Source of the DNA: Varroa destructor
Lineage: Eukaryota; Arthropoda; Arachnida; Mesostigmata; Varroidae
Assembly: GCF_002443255.2 (NCBI RefSeq)
Contig: NW_019211457.1
Location: forward strand, 42,493,119-42,557,118
DNA: 64,000 nucleotides
Direction: 5' to 3'
Below the pieces are notes generated by a model. It was not told the origin of the DNA. It saw only the letters and a list, made by a program, of their open reading frames with translations, and ran no database searches. The translations under genes were made by a program, and so were the position numbers. Shown one piece after another: positions 21,801 through 34,066 of this stretch (position 1 is the stretch's first letter; every line of letters starts with the position of its first letter).

Positions 21801-23811
21801 TAAATGCAGATGCAGATGAACCGGGTTTAATGGACGATGAAGGTGATGGTCGATATTTAGCTCCAGAGGCGCTTAACGGAGTAATTACCGAACTAGCTGA
21901 TGTCTTTGCGATTGGATGTACAGTTGCACAGATGGCATTAGGTCTCATCCGTCCGAAGCACAGAAACTACGGAGACAACTGGTTAGAGCTCAAGACAGAG
22001 CCAAACAGTTGGACCGCAAACGAGTCGCTCGCACGTGACATACGAAGTAAGTGAAGCGAGTCATTGTAACTGGCGTATCGAAGTCGATAAGGAACGTGCG
22101 GCATCCTGTCATGCACGTATGGTATAGGAAACTTTTGGTGCTCATATCTACCATCGTAACAATTATAGTCTATTGCCTGCTTGGTAATCATATTTTTACA
22201 GTGAAAAGCCAGGATCTCTGGGGGGTTTTGAAATTGATGTTGGCCGAGGATCGAGTACGGCCATCTGCGGCAGCTCTCCTTGAGAGTCCGATCGTGCATC
22301 AGCATAGGCAAGCGCGACAACAACAGTTAGCGCGGGACCGAGTCATGTACGTCATATATATACACACTTCCCGCGGTTTATATTTAAGAACAGCGCTGTC
22401 TTAACACGCCGTCATCTGATTTATAGTTTGTGCTGTATGAAAAAATATTCGCAAGAAAAAGCTTATTTGATACACTTAATCCCAATGTGGGGGCATCGAG
22501 ATCCTGTCTTGATATCAAAGCCATCAGGTTGTACAAATTGTGAAAGCACCTTCCGCAGATCACGATGGCAAGCATCGAGTGGTACGGTATCTTTACGTTT
22601 GGTTTACCTTTGCAGTTGCGATACTACTCATGCGCGGTTCACTAGCACAAGGACTAGAAGATGTTGCACCCTTGTATACTCTTTCTAATGAACAAGAGTT
22701 AGAAATATTACAAATTTTAACATGACGCTCCACAAGAAGAGCCCCTTTGGCTGTTGCCAAGGGTAAAAAACCTGTCAGGTTGCTGCTTCCAGGAGATACT
22801 GATGTCATTAAATGTTTGTGCTTTCTGCTTTTGGCTCCGCTCGGATAGATCACGTGTTCGAGGAATAGTTTCAAATGTCGTCCAAATGTTGAGTAGTTTC
22901 CTACCCGTGGACGTTGTATCAAAGGTGCGGGCTGTTTTACCAAGACAACAGCAAGAGCACGCACAACCTCAGCAACAAGCACCGTCCAGGAGATCGCTGT
23001 TCCCACCTGCTCCAGTTACACCACGGGCAAGCATACGAGATCCTCGTAGCGCACGAAGAAGCTCTGACCCTTTACGCAACAAAGGGTATGTTCATTATAT
23101 ACAAAATAGCAGGTCTAAATGGAGAATGTTTCTTACGCGTTGTTTCTAAAACCGTGTCTAAACGAAAGCATAATTCAACAAAATTTCCTGCATGTGCAAC
23201 CACCGAAAACGTAGCCGATCGATTTCGGATAAAATTCTAGGTTGGGATCGTCCAGCACGCACCGAAGGATTAGACGGTAGCTGATTTTGTTCGAACTCTG
23301 AAAACAACGCATTGACTCTATGGCGAGTTTTTTTTTAATAGGACTCGTTTTCGTCTGGGACTAGAAATAGCTGATGAACACGTGCCCATTACGATAAACA
23401 GTCCGTTTTGATTTTGTCGCCGTGTATGCTATAGGATGTAGTCAGTTGTACACGAGTGAAGCTTTGTGATTTCTTCGTGCTTTTTTCTATCGCATCGCTT
23501 TCGTAGAACATTACGCCATTCATGCCAAGTTTCTCTTAGGTGTTTCAGAAGGAGCGCAAAGCGGGGCAGGTTTACATTTTAATGCCAAAATCTCAATGAT
23601 TAACATTTATGTAAGAAAATTAAATAGCGTGTCATCACGTTCCTGGCCTAACTTAGTTGCATCTCGATTGAGCTTATAACTTTTTCTGTTATCATTGTCA
23701 CTCGTTCATCATTATTTTTGCAGGTTTGGAGTGCGCGAAACGCCAGATTCGGATGATGAAAGTAGTGCGGCTCCAATCAACCTTTCCGGGGCTTTCGCTG
23801 ATGAAGCATGA
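15810..23811 (+). CDS. PKMYT1: Myt1-family Cdk1-inhibitory kinase, 8 coding exons
   Basis: Wee1/Myt1 kinase predicted to phosphorylate Cdk1 on its inhibitory Thr/Tyr at internal membranes and hold G2. Coding exons are 15810-15875, 18600-18803, 20560-20775, 21049-21271, 21810-22046, 22202-22346, 22849-23085 and 23724-23811: 471 residues, against 499 in human. Motifs: RVTF before the kinase domain (human RVSF), glycine loop GQGSFG 81-86, K103 in YAVKR, catalytic HLDIKPDN with D212, DFG 231-233, and GDGRYLAPE ending at 256. HLDIKP with NTFLG points to Myt1, not Wee1. Residues 364-395 are only mildly hydrophobic where vertebrate Myt1 has a membrane segment. The C-terminal PINLSGAF aligns loosely with the human PRNLLSLF motif. 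Phases agree at every junction. Weakest points are the first exon and the 22347-22848 intron. Confidence 0.93.
17184..17217. repeat. TA microsatellite inside a 34-bp palindrome
   Basis: A run of alternating TA (about 17190-17211) is flanked by CATTACA on the left and TGTAATG on the right, so the whole is a perfect palindrome able to extrude a cruciform. It lies in the first coding intron of Myt1. Confidence 0.85.
18600..18803 (+). CDS. PKMYT1: Myt1 coding exon 2
   Basis: Acceptor ATGCAG at 18594-18599 in phase 0. It encodes RVTFSGE, FFPSVFHQICKLGQGSFGEV and ends at YK, donor AAG|GTACTG. The start of the kinase domain and glycine loop are here. Confidence 0.92.
19198..19297. other. assembly gap of 100 N
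   Basis: Exactly 100 N between AT-rich flanks in the intron between Myt1 exons 2 and 3. The round size suggests a scaffold gap of unknown true length. Confidence 0.99.
20560..20775 (+). CDS. PKMYT1: Myt1 coding exon 3
   Basis: 72 codons in phase 0 after acceptor TTTTTAG. Begins VRSREDGHLYAVKR with the ATP-binding lysine and ends MTHL at donor TTG|GTAAAA. It includes HPNIVGL and the hinge TELC. Confidence 0.95.
21049..21271 (+). CDS. PKMYT1: Myt1 coding exon 4
   Basis: Acceptor GTTTACAG. An acidic and proline-rich insert (DGDPNDYPDPRPTAPE) leads into the catalytic loop HLDIKPDN and LGDFG. Ends one base into a codon at donor AAAGG|GTAAGT. Confidence 0.95.
21810..22046 (+). CDS. PKMYT1: Myt1 coding exon 5
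   Basis: Encodes the activation segment end GDGRYLAPEAL and the F-helix ADVFAIGC. A second AG six bases downstream (exon start 21816) would also keep frame and drop two residues. Donor GAA|GTAAGT. Confidence 0.93.
22202..22346 (+). CDS. PKMYT1: Myt1 coding exon 6
   Basis: Acceptor TTTTTACAG. Encodes the C-lobe end SQDLWGVLKLMLAEDRVRPS and a basic stretch HRQARQQQLARDR. Donor CAT|GTACGT leaves two bases, which the first base of exon 7 completes. Confidence 0.9.
22849..23085 (+). CDS. PKMYT1: Myt1 coding exon 7
   Basis: Strong pyrimidine tract before acceptor GGATAG. Encodes SRVRGIVSNVVQMLSSFLPV, the likely membrane-contacting region, then a Gln/Pro/Ser/Arg-rich tail with RRSLFPPAP and SARRSSDP. 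Donor AAAGG|GTATGT. Confidence 0.85.
23724..23811 (+). CDS. PKMYT1: Myt1 coding exon 8 (C-terminus)
   Basis: Acceptor TTTTTGCAG. Encodes FGVRETPDSDDESSAAPINL, then SGAFADEA and TGA. Acidic, possibly CK2- or Cdk-type phosphosites. No AATAAA lies close downstream; an ATTAAA at 24294-24299 is the nearest candidate I see. Confidence 0.85.
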
Positions 23812-24582
23812 AGTCATTCTGATCAAGAGTGCAAAGGTTATGCGACGGCGGGCTGACTGAGCTCACCACCAGGACTGAGCAATCTCAGATAAGACTGAGT
23901 GGCATCACAAATCGTTTCTTATACTTTGTATCTAGCTTTCCACTTTGTCACGTGTAGCTCGACCTCATTTACACTCGCAGAGTGGAACAATTCTTACTAC
24001 GCAGAAAGGTTATTATTGACAGGTTAAAGGTTTATGACTGAAAGGATGTAAGATATTTCGACAACGGCATACTGAGGTCTATATTGGGGTCTTGCATACG
24101 CCTTAATACAGGTCTTGTAGAAGACTGTCAACATCTGGTTTAGGTCCTAACAGACCTCAATAATGGACTCTCAAGCTTCCAAGAGGACTTGATACCTCGT
24201 AAGTTCTCGTAAGGTACCGTACGAATCCATCAAGCGTCACATGCTCCGTATGAAAATTAATTGCTGTTAAAGTAAAATATCAATGAACGAAACATTAAAC
24301 CGGGTGTATCCTGGGATGATGGTTGACATCGATAAATCGACTTGTTTTATAACACACACGACGCTATTATCTGTTTGAGGTCTGACACCTACTGTTTCTT
24401 TTAATACGTCTTAAAACGTATCGTTATTTCATACGATTCGAATAAGAGCAGTTTGACTTTGTTCGCAGTTGCGAATAGCGCCATGTCGTCCTCAACATTT
24501 AAAACACATTGTGATTTGATACAGAAACTATCATAACTGAAGTGGTTTCTGTCTTTTCTCTATATTGGTCTGTTCGTTTTAG

Positions 24583-24761
24583 GTGATACTAATGTGGAGC
24601 TGACTCTAGGCAGAACTCCAAAACTTAAAAGGCCATTAAATCCTTTCGTTGGTTCATGTCCAGATTGTGCATCTAGCAAGAAATCGAGCTCAAGTACTTT
24701 TGGCAGGAATTTAAGAGGGAAGGAACCAGATGTCGTAATCAACTTTAATTTGAAACAGTAA
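24583..24761 (+). CDS. terminal exon candidate, possibly alternative Myt1 C-terminus
   Basis: A long pyrimidine tract ends in GTTCGTTTTAG, followed by 59 open codons and TAA. The encoded segment includes DTNVELTLGRTPKLKRPLNP, a CPDC pair, a KKSSSS run and DVVINFNLKQ at the end. ATTAAA at 24763-24768 could serve as poly(A) signal. The exon supplies two bases to its first codon. A cryptic donor inside Myt1 exon 8 (GAAA|GTAGTG at 23761/23762) leaves one base, so splicing from it would be in frame and swap the last 16 residues for this tail. It could equally be the last exon of an unrecognised small gene. I do not recognise the protein segment. Confidence 0.5.
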
Positions 24762-27700
24762 AATTAAAAAACCGTTGTTTAAGGCGCATATTCACGTACG
24801 TTTATCGATTAACATTTATTGTGTGATTGCGTAGTGTAGAGAAGGATGTAATTTAGATATTTACCTATATATCAAATAGAAGCTAAAACAATAGGCTGGG
24901 CCCAGCTAATATTGTATAATTAACCAAAGCATTGCGGTAATTAATAATAGTAAAAATAATAAGCAAATTCTAGAATGGATCAGCAAATACAGTCATATTA
25001 AAGGCGGCATTTGTCAACGCTAACCTCACAGGATGAGAAGAGAAGCACTGCTTGTGAAAAGTCGATGATCTTATGGGGTTCTCCTGCCTTTAAAAGCAAA
25101 ACTTCCATATGACGCGCTGTGATTCTAATATATTGAATGCATGTATGTATGGGTATATAAGAAAAAATAGGTATTACCATGTGGTCCGAAGAGATGCAAA
25201 AACAGCTGTACATTTTACAACTCCCGGTCGGATAGATAGGTATACGTGAATACGTATGATCATATGTGTGAGTCATGTTCGGTCAGTTACCATACTCGTA
25301 ACGTTGACATAACCTTTATTTATTGGTTTAGGTAAAGTGTCACATGCTTTGTAGGGCCACTATACGTAGTGACGAGTATGATGTTCTTGCAAAATGTTTT
25401 TGACAGATTTACACCTATGCTGTCCTCCTACATGTAGGTGTATGGGCTAATTTACAACATAACAAATACGATGAACCTAAGAAACAATTGTATGTCACAT
25501 ATATGCTCTATATGAATCGAACCAGTTGACTTGGTAGGTAATACCAGTGGGTACCTACCCTCCTCCACATTTGCGCCCTCGCTTCGAAAGTTTATCTCCG
25601 CTAAATCGCAGGGTGACAACTGGCTGTACCTAGTATTCGCCGCCCAGGAAATACGCCAGTATAGCAGTACTTGTACCGTTTATCGTCGTGCAGATTCATA
25701 ATTGGAACGTCGGTCCCTGTGTATCCGCGTGTTGCCATGTATTGTTTCGAAAGCAAACACTTCGATTGATACACGGTTGAGTATGTATGTTTGAAGCGGT
25801 AATAAGCGCATCCTTCTCCGGTCTGGAGAGAAGTGTGCTATGCCTGCAAATATTCTCGATTTTAGTTGTAACGGTCAAAATAGTTGTTTCGTTGTTTCTC
25901 ATGAAAGAAGTCATTTTGTTGGCTGTAGCGTACAAGGTGCAAAACTCGTATCAACTACGATTGCGGTCATAAGTAGCGTGCGAGCATAGACAGACTTCGT
26001 TTCGTGATGGGAGCCAGCCGTCTGATAAAATGTCTAACGGCGATGCCCAATGTAAAATTCGAAACATAGAGGTGATGAGCGGCCGCCACATGGACTGGAC
26101 GTTGCTAACTAACTTCAAAGCTGTATCCATTATAGTGAGGCTTTAATTCTGTTGTATAACAGCATATTGCTTCTCTATCATGTCATCTTTAGTTCGATCG
26201 AATTCTCTGCAGGTGAGTTTTGTACGTTTCCCCCTGTAGTTGAATGTCCATGATACCCACAGATTTTAGAAAAACAAGTGGTTTCGAAACGCCGTTTTGC
26301 TTGTGCATAGTGGTTCGTAACGTCTAGACAGTTAATCAGCAGACGGAACAAATATGTTCCTCTGAGAGCTGGTGAGGCTAATGTTTTGAGAAGAAGGGCA
26401 CAGAGAAATCGACGCAAAGGTTTGTTCGCCGTTCAACCTACCGAGGATACGGAAACACGGCAAGGTCGACCGCGCTGTCTGTGCAGATGTAACATCTATT
26501 GTGATGCCCAAGTAAAAGTAAAATGCTCGTATATATTAACAGTGAGAAATTTTTCTATATTTAGTTTTCTCTAACCCGTCAAGTATGGTTCCTGAATCAA
26601 ATTTGCACAGAGTTTCTGACACCTGTATATTGTAGTTCTGTTGGTATCGTATGAAGTTAGGCAGGTCATTGTGTGGTGATCAAAAGGTCGACCGCATTAT
26701 ACGTCCTCGGGAAAGACTTCAATGCGGTTTCTTACGAGGTCCACTGTGCTCCGGATGCGTTAAAACCCCGTTTAATTTTGTTCTTCCGATATAGCATGGA
26801 CGAGCGTAATGAGTAAGAGTGATGAACTGGCAGGTTATAGAACGCTCGAATATATCAAGTTTGCGGTGACAAACGTTAAATAATCACAAATGACGTGTTT
26901 CGCAGGAAAGCCTTTGATTACTAAAATGATAGGTTTTTTTAAGTTGTTCTGCGTGTTCCACTTCATACTCTTGAGAAATGTCGATGTGTTTCTATGGGTA
27001 TAAGTTCAGCCTAGATAAGATGATCACCAGGTAAAAGATTATGTAGCAATTATTTCCTTTTCGAGTTTTTGATCATTTTGAAATTGAGAATCGACGCAAT
27101 GTTACTAGGGCAAACGAAACTGCATATGATTTCAGTAAAACATGACGGATCGCTTAAAGTCGAAGCGCCACTTTATTGCAAAGATGACCTGATGGATGAA
27201 TGAATTGAGTGGCAAATACAGTCACATCGTATTCGCCTATTTCACCTATTTCATTTTACTTGAAAGGTCTTTCAAAGGTTCAAGATTCAGAGATCCTTTG
27301 TTCTTGATGGTATAATGTAGCTATGAAATCCGACCATTGTCCGTACGTAGAATTGCACTGTACAAGTGAATTGAAATAGCGCAAACAGTTTTGGCTTAGA
27401 AAACCTTGATTTACTGATACATTTGTTAAGTATATACATGAAAATTAGCTCATCCAAATTAGCGACGCTCCGGATTTAGCATCGAGAAATCATTTTTTGG
27501 TGACTTAACTACCGCTGCAGCAGCGAATAAGGACCGGTGTTAACTGTATGAAAAATATGTATTGAAAAATTGAGAGCATATCGGCAAAGTTAATGGAATA
27601 TATTACTGTTATGGAGTAATCTAATAATATTAATAATAAATAAAGATAATAAAAACTGACTTATGACTGAGATATATTTAGAAATAGAAATAGAGATTAG

Positions 27701-29489
27701 GTCAAAAACAAAGTACTCAAAACAAAGTGGTACAAAAGTACCAGCGTAGCGGGCTAAATGGGGCTTGTCTCGTTTTGATGACTGAACCATACTAATAACT
27801 AGTATAAATCTTGATAGAACTAATGCTAACCAATACAACCAACTGTTGTTGATATCTCGGATCAAAATAAACCGGAAAAACAATGTCTTGACGCATATCT
27901 CACGCACTATCAATTAATTGGCCCGAGGTATATGACGACCATAGATTAGGCTTTTTAGGCTACTATGGCCCAAAAGCGTATCAACGTATATGAATTCGCT
28001 GCTCACAGTCATCAGCGCATCACTGATTGTTGTGACTGAACATTGTAATCATTTAGGCATGTTCAAAGATTAAAGCAATGGAATACGCCCTTAAATATCA
28101 GTTCTGCGGCCGAAGTGAACAATGACGAGCTGACCATAAGGAAAAAAGTACTGTGACGGTAGTTGTCCAAAGACCACACCGTAACGCTATAGGTTGGCTA
28201 AACTGGTATTATTTTACACAGTGTCATATATATGATGTCAAGTTATGTGTACTTCAAAATACATGCGTACGAACAATCTATCTGCAGCTAAATAACTCAC
28301 GTAAATAAATAAAGCTAAATAATTCACGTAGGTAAGTATATATAAAGTGAATAAGAAGCAGATAGGTGTAAGATTATGTGTTACCATCTGGTAAGCTTTC
28401 TTTTCACCGTCAATGTAGCATTGCATTGCATTGTGTTGTGCTTCCACAGAAAGCCGGAAGCCTTTTGACAAGGAGATCTCTAGAAATTCGATGAATGAGA
28501 GGGTAACCGTTATTCGATATGATGGTGTCGTCATAATTCAAGGATAGATCTACTATGCTACGAAGTATTTTAACAACAGCAGTGTGGAACTTTGTCCCTC
28601 GCTTAAAAGACAAAAGGACAAACTGCACAAACAGCGTTTTTTGGTGACTCCAATACGCGGTATAAGTAAACAATAATTATAGGTTATTTGTGTCTTACGA
28701 ACAAGTTGTCTTTGTTAAATCGATGACTGTATAATGGAGCTACATAATTGTTTGACCTGAGTTGTTGAACCTTGCCGTATGTTTTACATAGAACTATAAT
28801 AGCGACTTATTGTTAATGTCGTTAACAGGTAGTGTCTTACTGTACATAAACATTCGTAGCACGATCAACTAGAAAATATTATTTTAATTAACGTTATTAA
28901 CGTAAGTAAAATACTTTACCATTTTAGCTTAAGTCGGTTTTAGCTTCACAAAGCAAAATGAAAAAATCGGCAGACAAATGGGTTTGCTATCAAACCATGC
29001 ATTGAAGAATTAGCAAAAGAGACAGACTTTGTGTCCGTTGTGTCAATTGCATGCGCTTAGCGCTACCGCTGCCGTTAGTATTGCTATATCTAGGTTACAT
29101 GAGACCTTCAAACGGCTCAGCCCTTCGAACTTATTTGATCGTTCGACTACTATTGACCCTCGGGGAAGTACCAACAACTATTAGTATACAAACACATATT
29201 AGTACGGATGATTTGCAAACCACGACATAGCTTCAAAATACGAATGGAGAAGACTTCTACAGTACAAGATCTCGACATATCCGTTGATTCTTTGAGTATC
29301 GATTATTTGTCTCTAACAGAACACCAATCAATAGTATTCCATTGTATTAGGTCGTTCTGAACGAACTCCGAAAATGTAAACCTCTTACATTTCTTCACAA
29401 GCATAGCTCGTCAATTTTTTTAATTGAGGTATGTATCGCTATTATTTACGATCTTCTGCCATTTGAATGGCATCATATTCATTTTGCAG

Positions 29490-29584
29490 CTGTAGAAGCC
29501 TGGGGTATAAAAGTGTACAAAGTGCCAAAAAGAAAAATTATAGAAAAGGAATTTCTCCATCTAAGACGCAACGAATTTTTTTAA
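29490..29584 (+). other. possible short terminal exon
   Basis: Acceptor CATTTTGCAG with a T-rich tract is followed by 31 codons ending in TAA. The frame contains VEAWGIKVYKVPKRKIIEKE and ends LRRNEFF. The stop abuts a perfect 12-bp hairpin at 29585-29614. No partner exons were identified, and chance is a real possibility. Confidence 0.2.
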
Positions 29585-29614
29585 AAAATGGTATCATGTG
29601 AATGATACCATTTT
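29585..29614. repeat. perfect 12-bp inverted repeat
   Basis: AAAATGGTATCA (29585-29596) and TGATACCATTTT (29603-29614) are exact reverse complements around a 6-nt loop TGTGAA. Function unknown. Confidence 0.9.
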
Positions 29615-32158
29615 AGATACCTGATAATGGTGGATGACACGGCTTAGAATTACAGCTCCCCTGTTTTTTATTAATACGAATTTGGCGACGTAACGTCTAC
29701 CGTTGTCGGGCAACAGTGAAGGTACAATTTTGTTCAGTAGTTCTACTGGGCTATTGGATAGTTTGTTCATTGTCTTCTACAGCTGTTAGTTTCAACAATT
29801 GTACTTCAAACTTTAGCCGTAATGGGTGAATTAAAACCTAGACCCGCTTGCGCTAGATCAAGTGGACGTTATATGCTATTGCAACTGTACGTTTCTCTTA
29901 AAGTTAGCTTCCGCGGGTTAATTCGCCTCCACCTGCTGATGGAACCATCTGCTATTATCGCAGAACATAGATTTTTTTCGCATACTATGTTCTGATGTAA
30001 GAATGAGTCACCGATATAGCGTGACGTAAAAAGGTAGCAAATGCCCCTACGTCTTTGTTTTTTGCCTAATATTAAGCAATTTGCCGAATACAAGCGCTAT
30101 TATTTTTTACCAGAAAATACTCTGCTCAGAGTTACAACGACTAATGGTGACATTGCGTGTACTGATCTGGTCTCGTCGCTGTCCTACTGGTATTACGCAT
30201 TAGGTATGTGGCATGGTACTGTCATCGGCATCTTTATTAAGATCAGTTTGTTTAAATGAATTCAGCCTTAGAGCTTGTATTTTTGAGAAAAATTGAGCTT
30301 TGAATCTTAATACGGTGAGCTGATTCTATAGCTCAAAGATCGAACTTGGAACTCGCTCGCTAATAGCCTGAGAGACCATAATCAAATAAACGATCGTAAA
30401 TTCTAAACAGCATAAATACATATAGAAAATAACAAAAGGTATCGCAAAAAGCGTCGAGTGATTACATATAATAATGTTACTTATACCGAGATCAACGTTT
30501 TCCGGGTTTTATAAAAGGCGATTAAATATAAATTGCTTCCTTCTTTTTGCCACGGACGCTTCACATGTGTATGAACTTGAGTTTCTAGCGTTTCATCTTT
30601 TTTTAAATGGCACCAGATTGCATGTAAACGCCCCGAAATTTTTCATCTGACCAGAGAAGCCTATTAACGCAAACGAGCGTTTGAAGTTATCATGTTATAA
30701 ATGTTCGTGCCATACCAGGCGCTCATTTTATATAAGCGACCTTGCTTTTGTTGATTTCGGCTCGGTTTTTCATGATAGAAAGCTCTCTACTTATGTCTCT
30801 TTCGCTTAGTAATATATGCTCTTACTAATATAACAATCTTCAATCAAGTAAATTCCGAGCCAGTAGAACTCGTTGTATTATATAATCGTGTAGAACAGCG
30901 TATGATCGACGATTTTCCTATTGTTCAGTGACCGAACGAGCGATATTGACCTTGTGATTACTCTGTCGCTTTATGCTCCGGCAAACGTATTTTTTCGGTT
31001 GAGCGGGCGTCAAGCGGAAAGCCGTACGGCACTTCAATAACCCATCACGCAGTTTCAGTCCGTTCAGATTAGCGGCAAGTAACAGCTACATACACGTTCT
31101 CCGTTCGTTCCTTCATTCCGCACCCAGGTGGGCCACTTAGCCAGTTAAGCATACAATAACGCATGGTCATCGTCGCGAGTATTGTTGTGTTCTGATTGCT
31201 CTCAGTGGGACTTTTCTCATCAAGGCACCGGCTCGCGGTCTGTCGGGTTAGCTGACGGAATGATAATGCTGATCGTGACAAGAACGCAATGTGATCATTT
31301 TGTGTTATCATTTGCGTAGCTAGGATAGCGTAATCGTCAAAATAGATCACTCTCTGTATGCATGGAAATGCCATTTACTGCTTCTATACGTTGTCTCTTC
31401 TAATCAATGAAGGCAATAGTGCTAATCGTAAGGACAGCTGGCAAATAAAAGCTATTCCGCATTTCAATGTACACGGAGGCTACAGACGAAAATACAATGG
31501 TTTTGCAATGTATTTTTTTTTTATTAAACATGATCTTGCTACTAGCGTTGGCGGTTAAAGACAGTCAAAATTAAGGCGGCATAGAAAGACATGAAAGTTG
31601 ACAAAACAAAAGTTTAGGGAAAAATGAGGAATCGACAAAACATTAAGAAGGAGATCAAGTAATAACTGGAAAAAAATATACATGTTTGACGCTATGATGT
31701 AAATATTCTTCAACATGCTCTTGAGAACGGAAAGTTTTCACCTATGGGGCGTTCATGTCATAAAGTATATAGCAGAGGGCGCTTTCAACTTTTAGGTCAT
31801 TTTGAAGAACTATGCGTTCTATGTTTAGAGTATGTTGTTTTTTTTAAAGAAGTAGATTATTATTGAATATATAATAGCCTTGTTCATCTTTCATGGTACA
31901 TATCCAACACATAACAGAACATATATATGAGGAACGGGGTATCGGCGGGGAAATAGATAGTCGGTTTCTTCCCGTTCTATGTAGACGCAGAGTCCGTTTG
32001 ATTAGTTCAAGATTCCCTTCGGTAAAGTCCCAAATTGTTCCTATAGGCTGCTACTAGAGTCCATTTGAGATCGAAGAAACTGAACGCTGTTATGCGAAAG
32101 ATGTGATGTAAGGTTCTGATTGCACAAGACGAGTCCAACACTCTTCTGCATCCTTCTG

Positions 32159-32747
32159 TCATGCGTGAGGTGAAACTGTGGCCATTAAAAGAGACGAAGT
32201 GTCCAGGATACAGGAGTCTGTTAACGAACCGAAGAAAAGAATAGGGTAGAGGCGATAGGTAATCGCGATTATGCCTTTCTTTCTAAATTTTACGGCCTCC
32301 GTTTTATCTGCATTGATCGTTAATCGCAGTTCAGTTATTACCATATGAAGCCTAGTGAGAACCTGTTGTATTTGAAATCTTCTAGAAATCTAGACTACCA
32401 GGTTATCCGCACAGAAGATAGCTTGGACCTGGTTCCGTCGGCCATTTATTCTTCAGTAACATCTTCAAGTAAAACTAACATTAACATTCTAGGCCAGGTT
32501 AGACGTTCGAAAGGAGGAAAGCAATTCTACTACTCCGATATTAATACTTGTTCTTCTATAGGATCGTAGCCAGCAGAGCTAACATCTTCCTTTGTGCACC
32601 CATGTACGCCAAGGTATGCAGAATCAGATGTCTAGATGCAAAGTCTAATACGGCCTTCAAATGACCAAACATTACGTATAGAGGGCTCACTGGATCGTTG
32701 AGTGCTTTTTCAAAGTTAGCTATTGTTGTTGACAGTTTATCCAACAT
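32159..32747 (-). pseudogene. reverse transcriptase relic
   Basis: Contains LYVMFGHLKAVLDFASRHLI, aligning with motif A (FxDLKKAFD in live elements) but with the catalytic Asp replaced. The active-site box is CADN instead of YADD, and INADKTEAVKF follows, as in LINE RTs. With both metal-binding positions damaged, no activity is expected. Confidence 0.75.
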
Positions 32748-33359
32748 TCAGTCGATCCATGACGTACTAACCATTTGAGTTGCTGCCGCTCTGCCTATCT
32801 TACGTGGAAACTTTCTAACTTATTTTGGTATTTCTTCTGTTCTGTGGCGTAAATATTTGGCAGACTGTCTCGAGCGCTGCGGCCAGAGGGTAACTAGACT
32901 GGAAGTGTTCTGGGCTTTTCGGGTAAGCCGACAGGTATTATCGGACGAGGGTCTGTTTTTTCGGTCGGGTGAACGGCCAAATGATCTGACCGAAATGTCG
33001 CGCGGAGCTCTTTGTGTTGATGATATCCGAATGTTCGCTTCAAAAGATTTTCTAAGGCTACATAGAAGGAATTGGTTTTGACCTACAGAGTTGTCGTATG
33101 TAACCGTTTTCTTTTAACAAATATTTTTTTCCATGGAAAGGAAATTTGTCTTAAGTAATATTCATTGCAAGCAAAACAATAACCCATCTTCCCGCGTATA
33201 CTTCAAAAATCGGTACCGAACCCAATTGAGTTGATTGTCTAGCAACTAGAGTCCACGACCTGGTTTCGAGGCCCTGATGTGTTATTTGAGTTGAATCTCA
33301 GCGAGAGTTTAAGTTACTAACTTTGCTTATGGGTAAAATCGTGGGAAGCAACAACGCTT

Positions 33360-33720
33360 CCAGACTGTTACTGACCTTCTCTATTAATACGTATGTCGAC
33401 TCTGGCTCAGAGGGCGGACATAGGCTGCTACGATGAAGATGTGTGGGCTGCGGAATGTGATAATGTTATCTTCAATGAATCGTGGAGAAAGGTCACCTAC
33501 TCTATAATTATGCAGAATAGCAACGCCTTCACTGGTACGTCTTGAGCAACTATTTTTTAGTGCTGGGCGGTTTACGATGTAGAAGTTGGGAGATTAAGAT
33601 TTCCCTTTAGCCCGTTACAGGTTTCCGTTAGCACGAGTATATCAGCACCCCCTCAGACCATTTCCTTAAAGAGTGCTAATGTTGTAGCACCCTCGCAATT
33701 CCACTGGGCGATTTTCAGCG
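33360..33720 (-). pseudogene. APE-type endonuclease relic
   Basis: Minus-strand reading gives LKIAQWNCEG (family: N-terminal WNCxG), then a TGA, then ADILVLTET (family LxET with the catalytic Glu), SEGVAILHN and IFIVAAYVRP. Motif order matches LINE endonucleases. The early TGA and frame changes make it inactive. Confidence 0.75.
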
Positions 33721-34066
33721 TCCCGGTGGAGTCAAGCCCAGTTGAATACTCCGAGATCGGTCCTTGGTGCAGTTGTAGTGCCGAGGCTTACGAGGGCCGC
33801 TGCGTCCTGAGAGCGCCTTATAAGGGGCCACCGCTATAAGGATCGTTGGCACTCAAGGCAAAAGGGGGTTCGGATCCGTTGATACGACGCTAGGTATAAT
33901 ATGTAAACGAAGATCCTTAGATGCAGCTCGATGTAGTCGCTGACCGTTTTCCATGAAGCTGACTTGGCTGTTCGGCCGCCTCGTCCTTCCTAACTGATGC
34001 TTCCTTGAGCCACCGTTGATTCTAGTCTGTTGATCACCTTCTAAGTTTTTAATTTGCTTAACCTTC

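Larger units (their letters stand above)
24770..31950. other. no secure gene
   Basis: About 7 kb of AT-rich DNA between Myt1 and the retrotransposon. Open frames are short and unrecognised; the one with the best splice context is listed at 29490-29584. A minus-strand open frame at 31069-31374 has higher-complexity sequence but no recognisable motif. A short direct repeat, GCTAAATAA followed by C or T and TCACGTA, occurs at 28287 and 28314. Confidence 0.5.

Noticed and set aside
32857..33081. 74-codon + strand frame in the retrotransposon
   Set aside because: It is antisense to the link between endonuclease and reverse transcriptase and has no recognisable motif.
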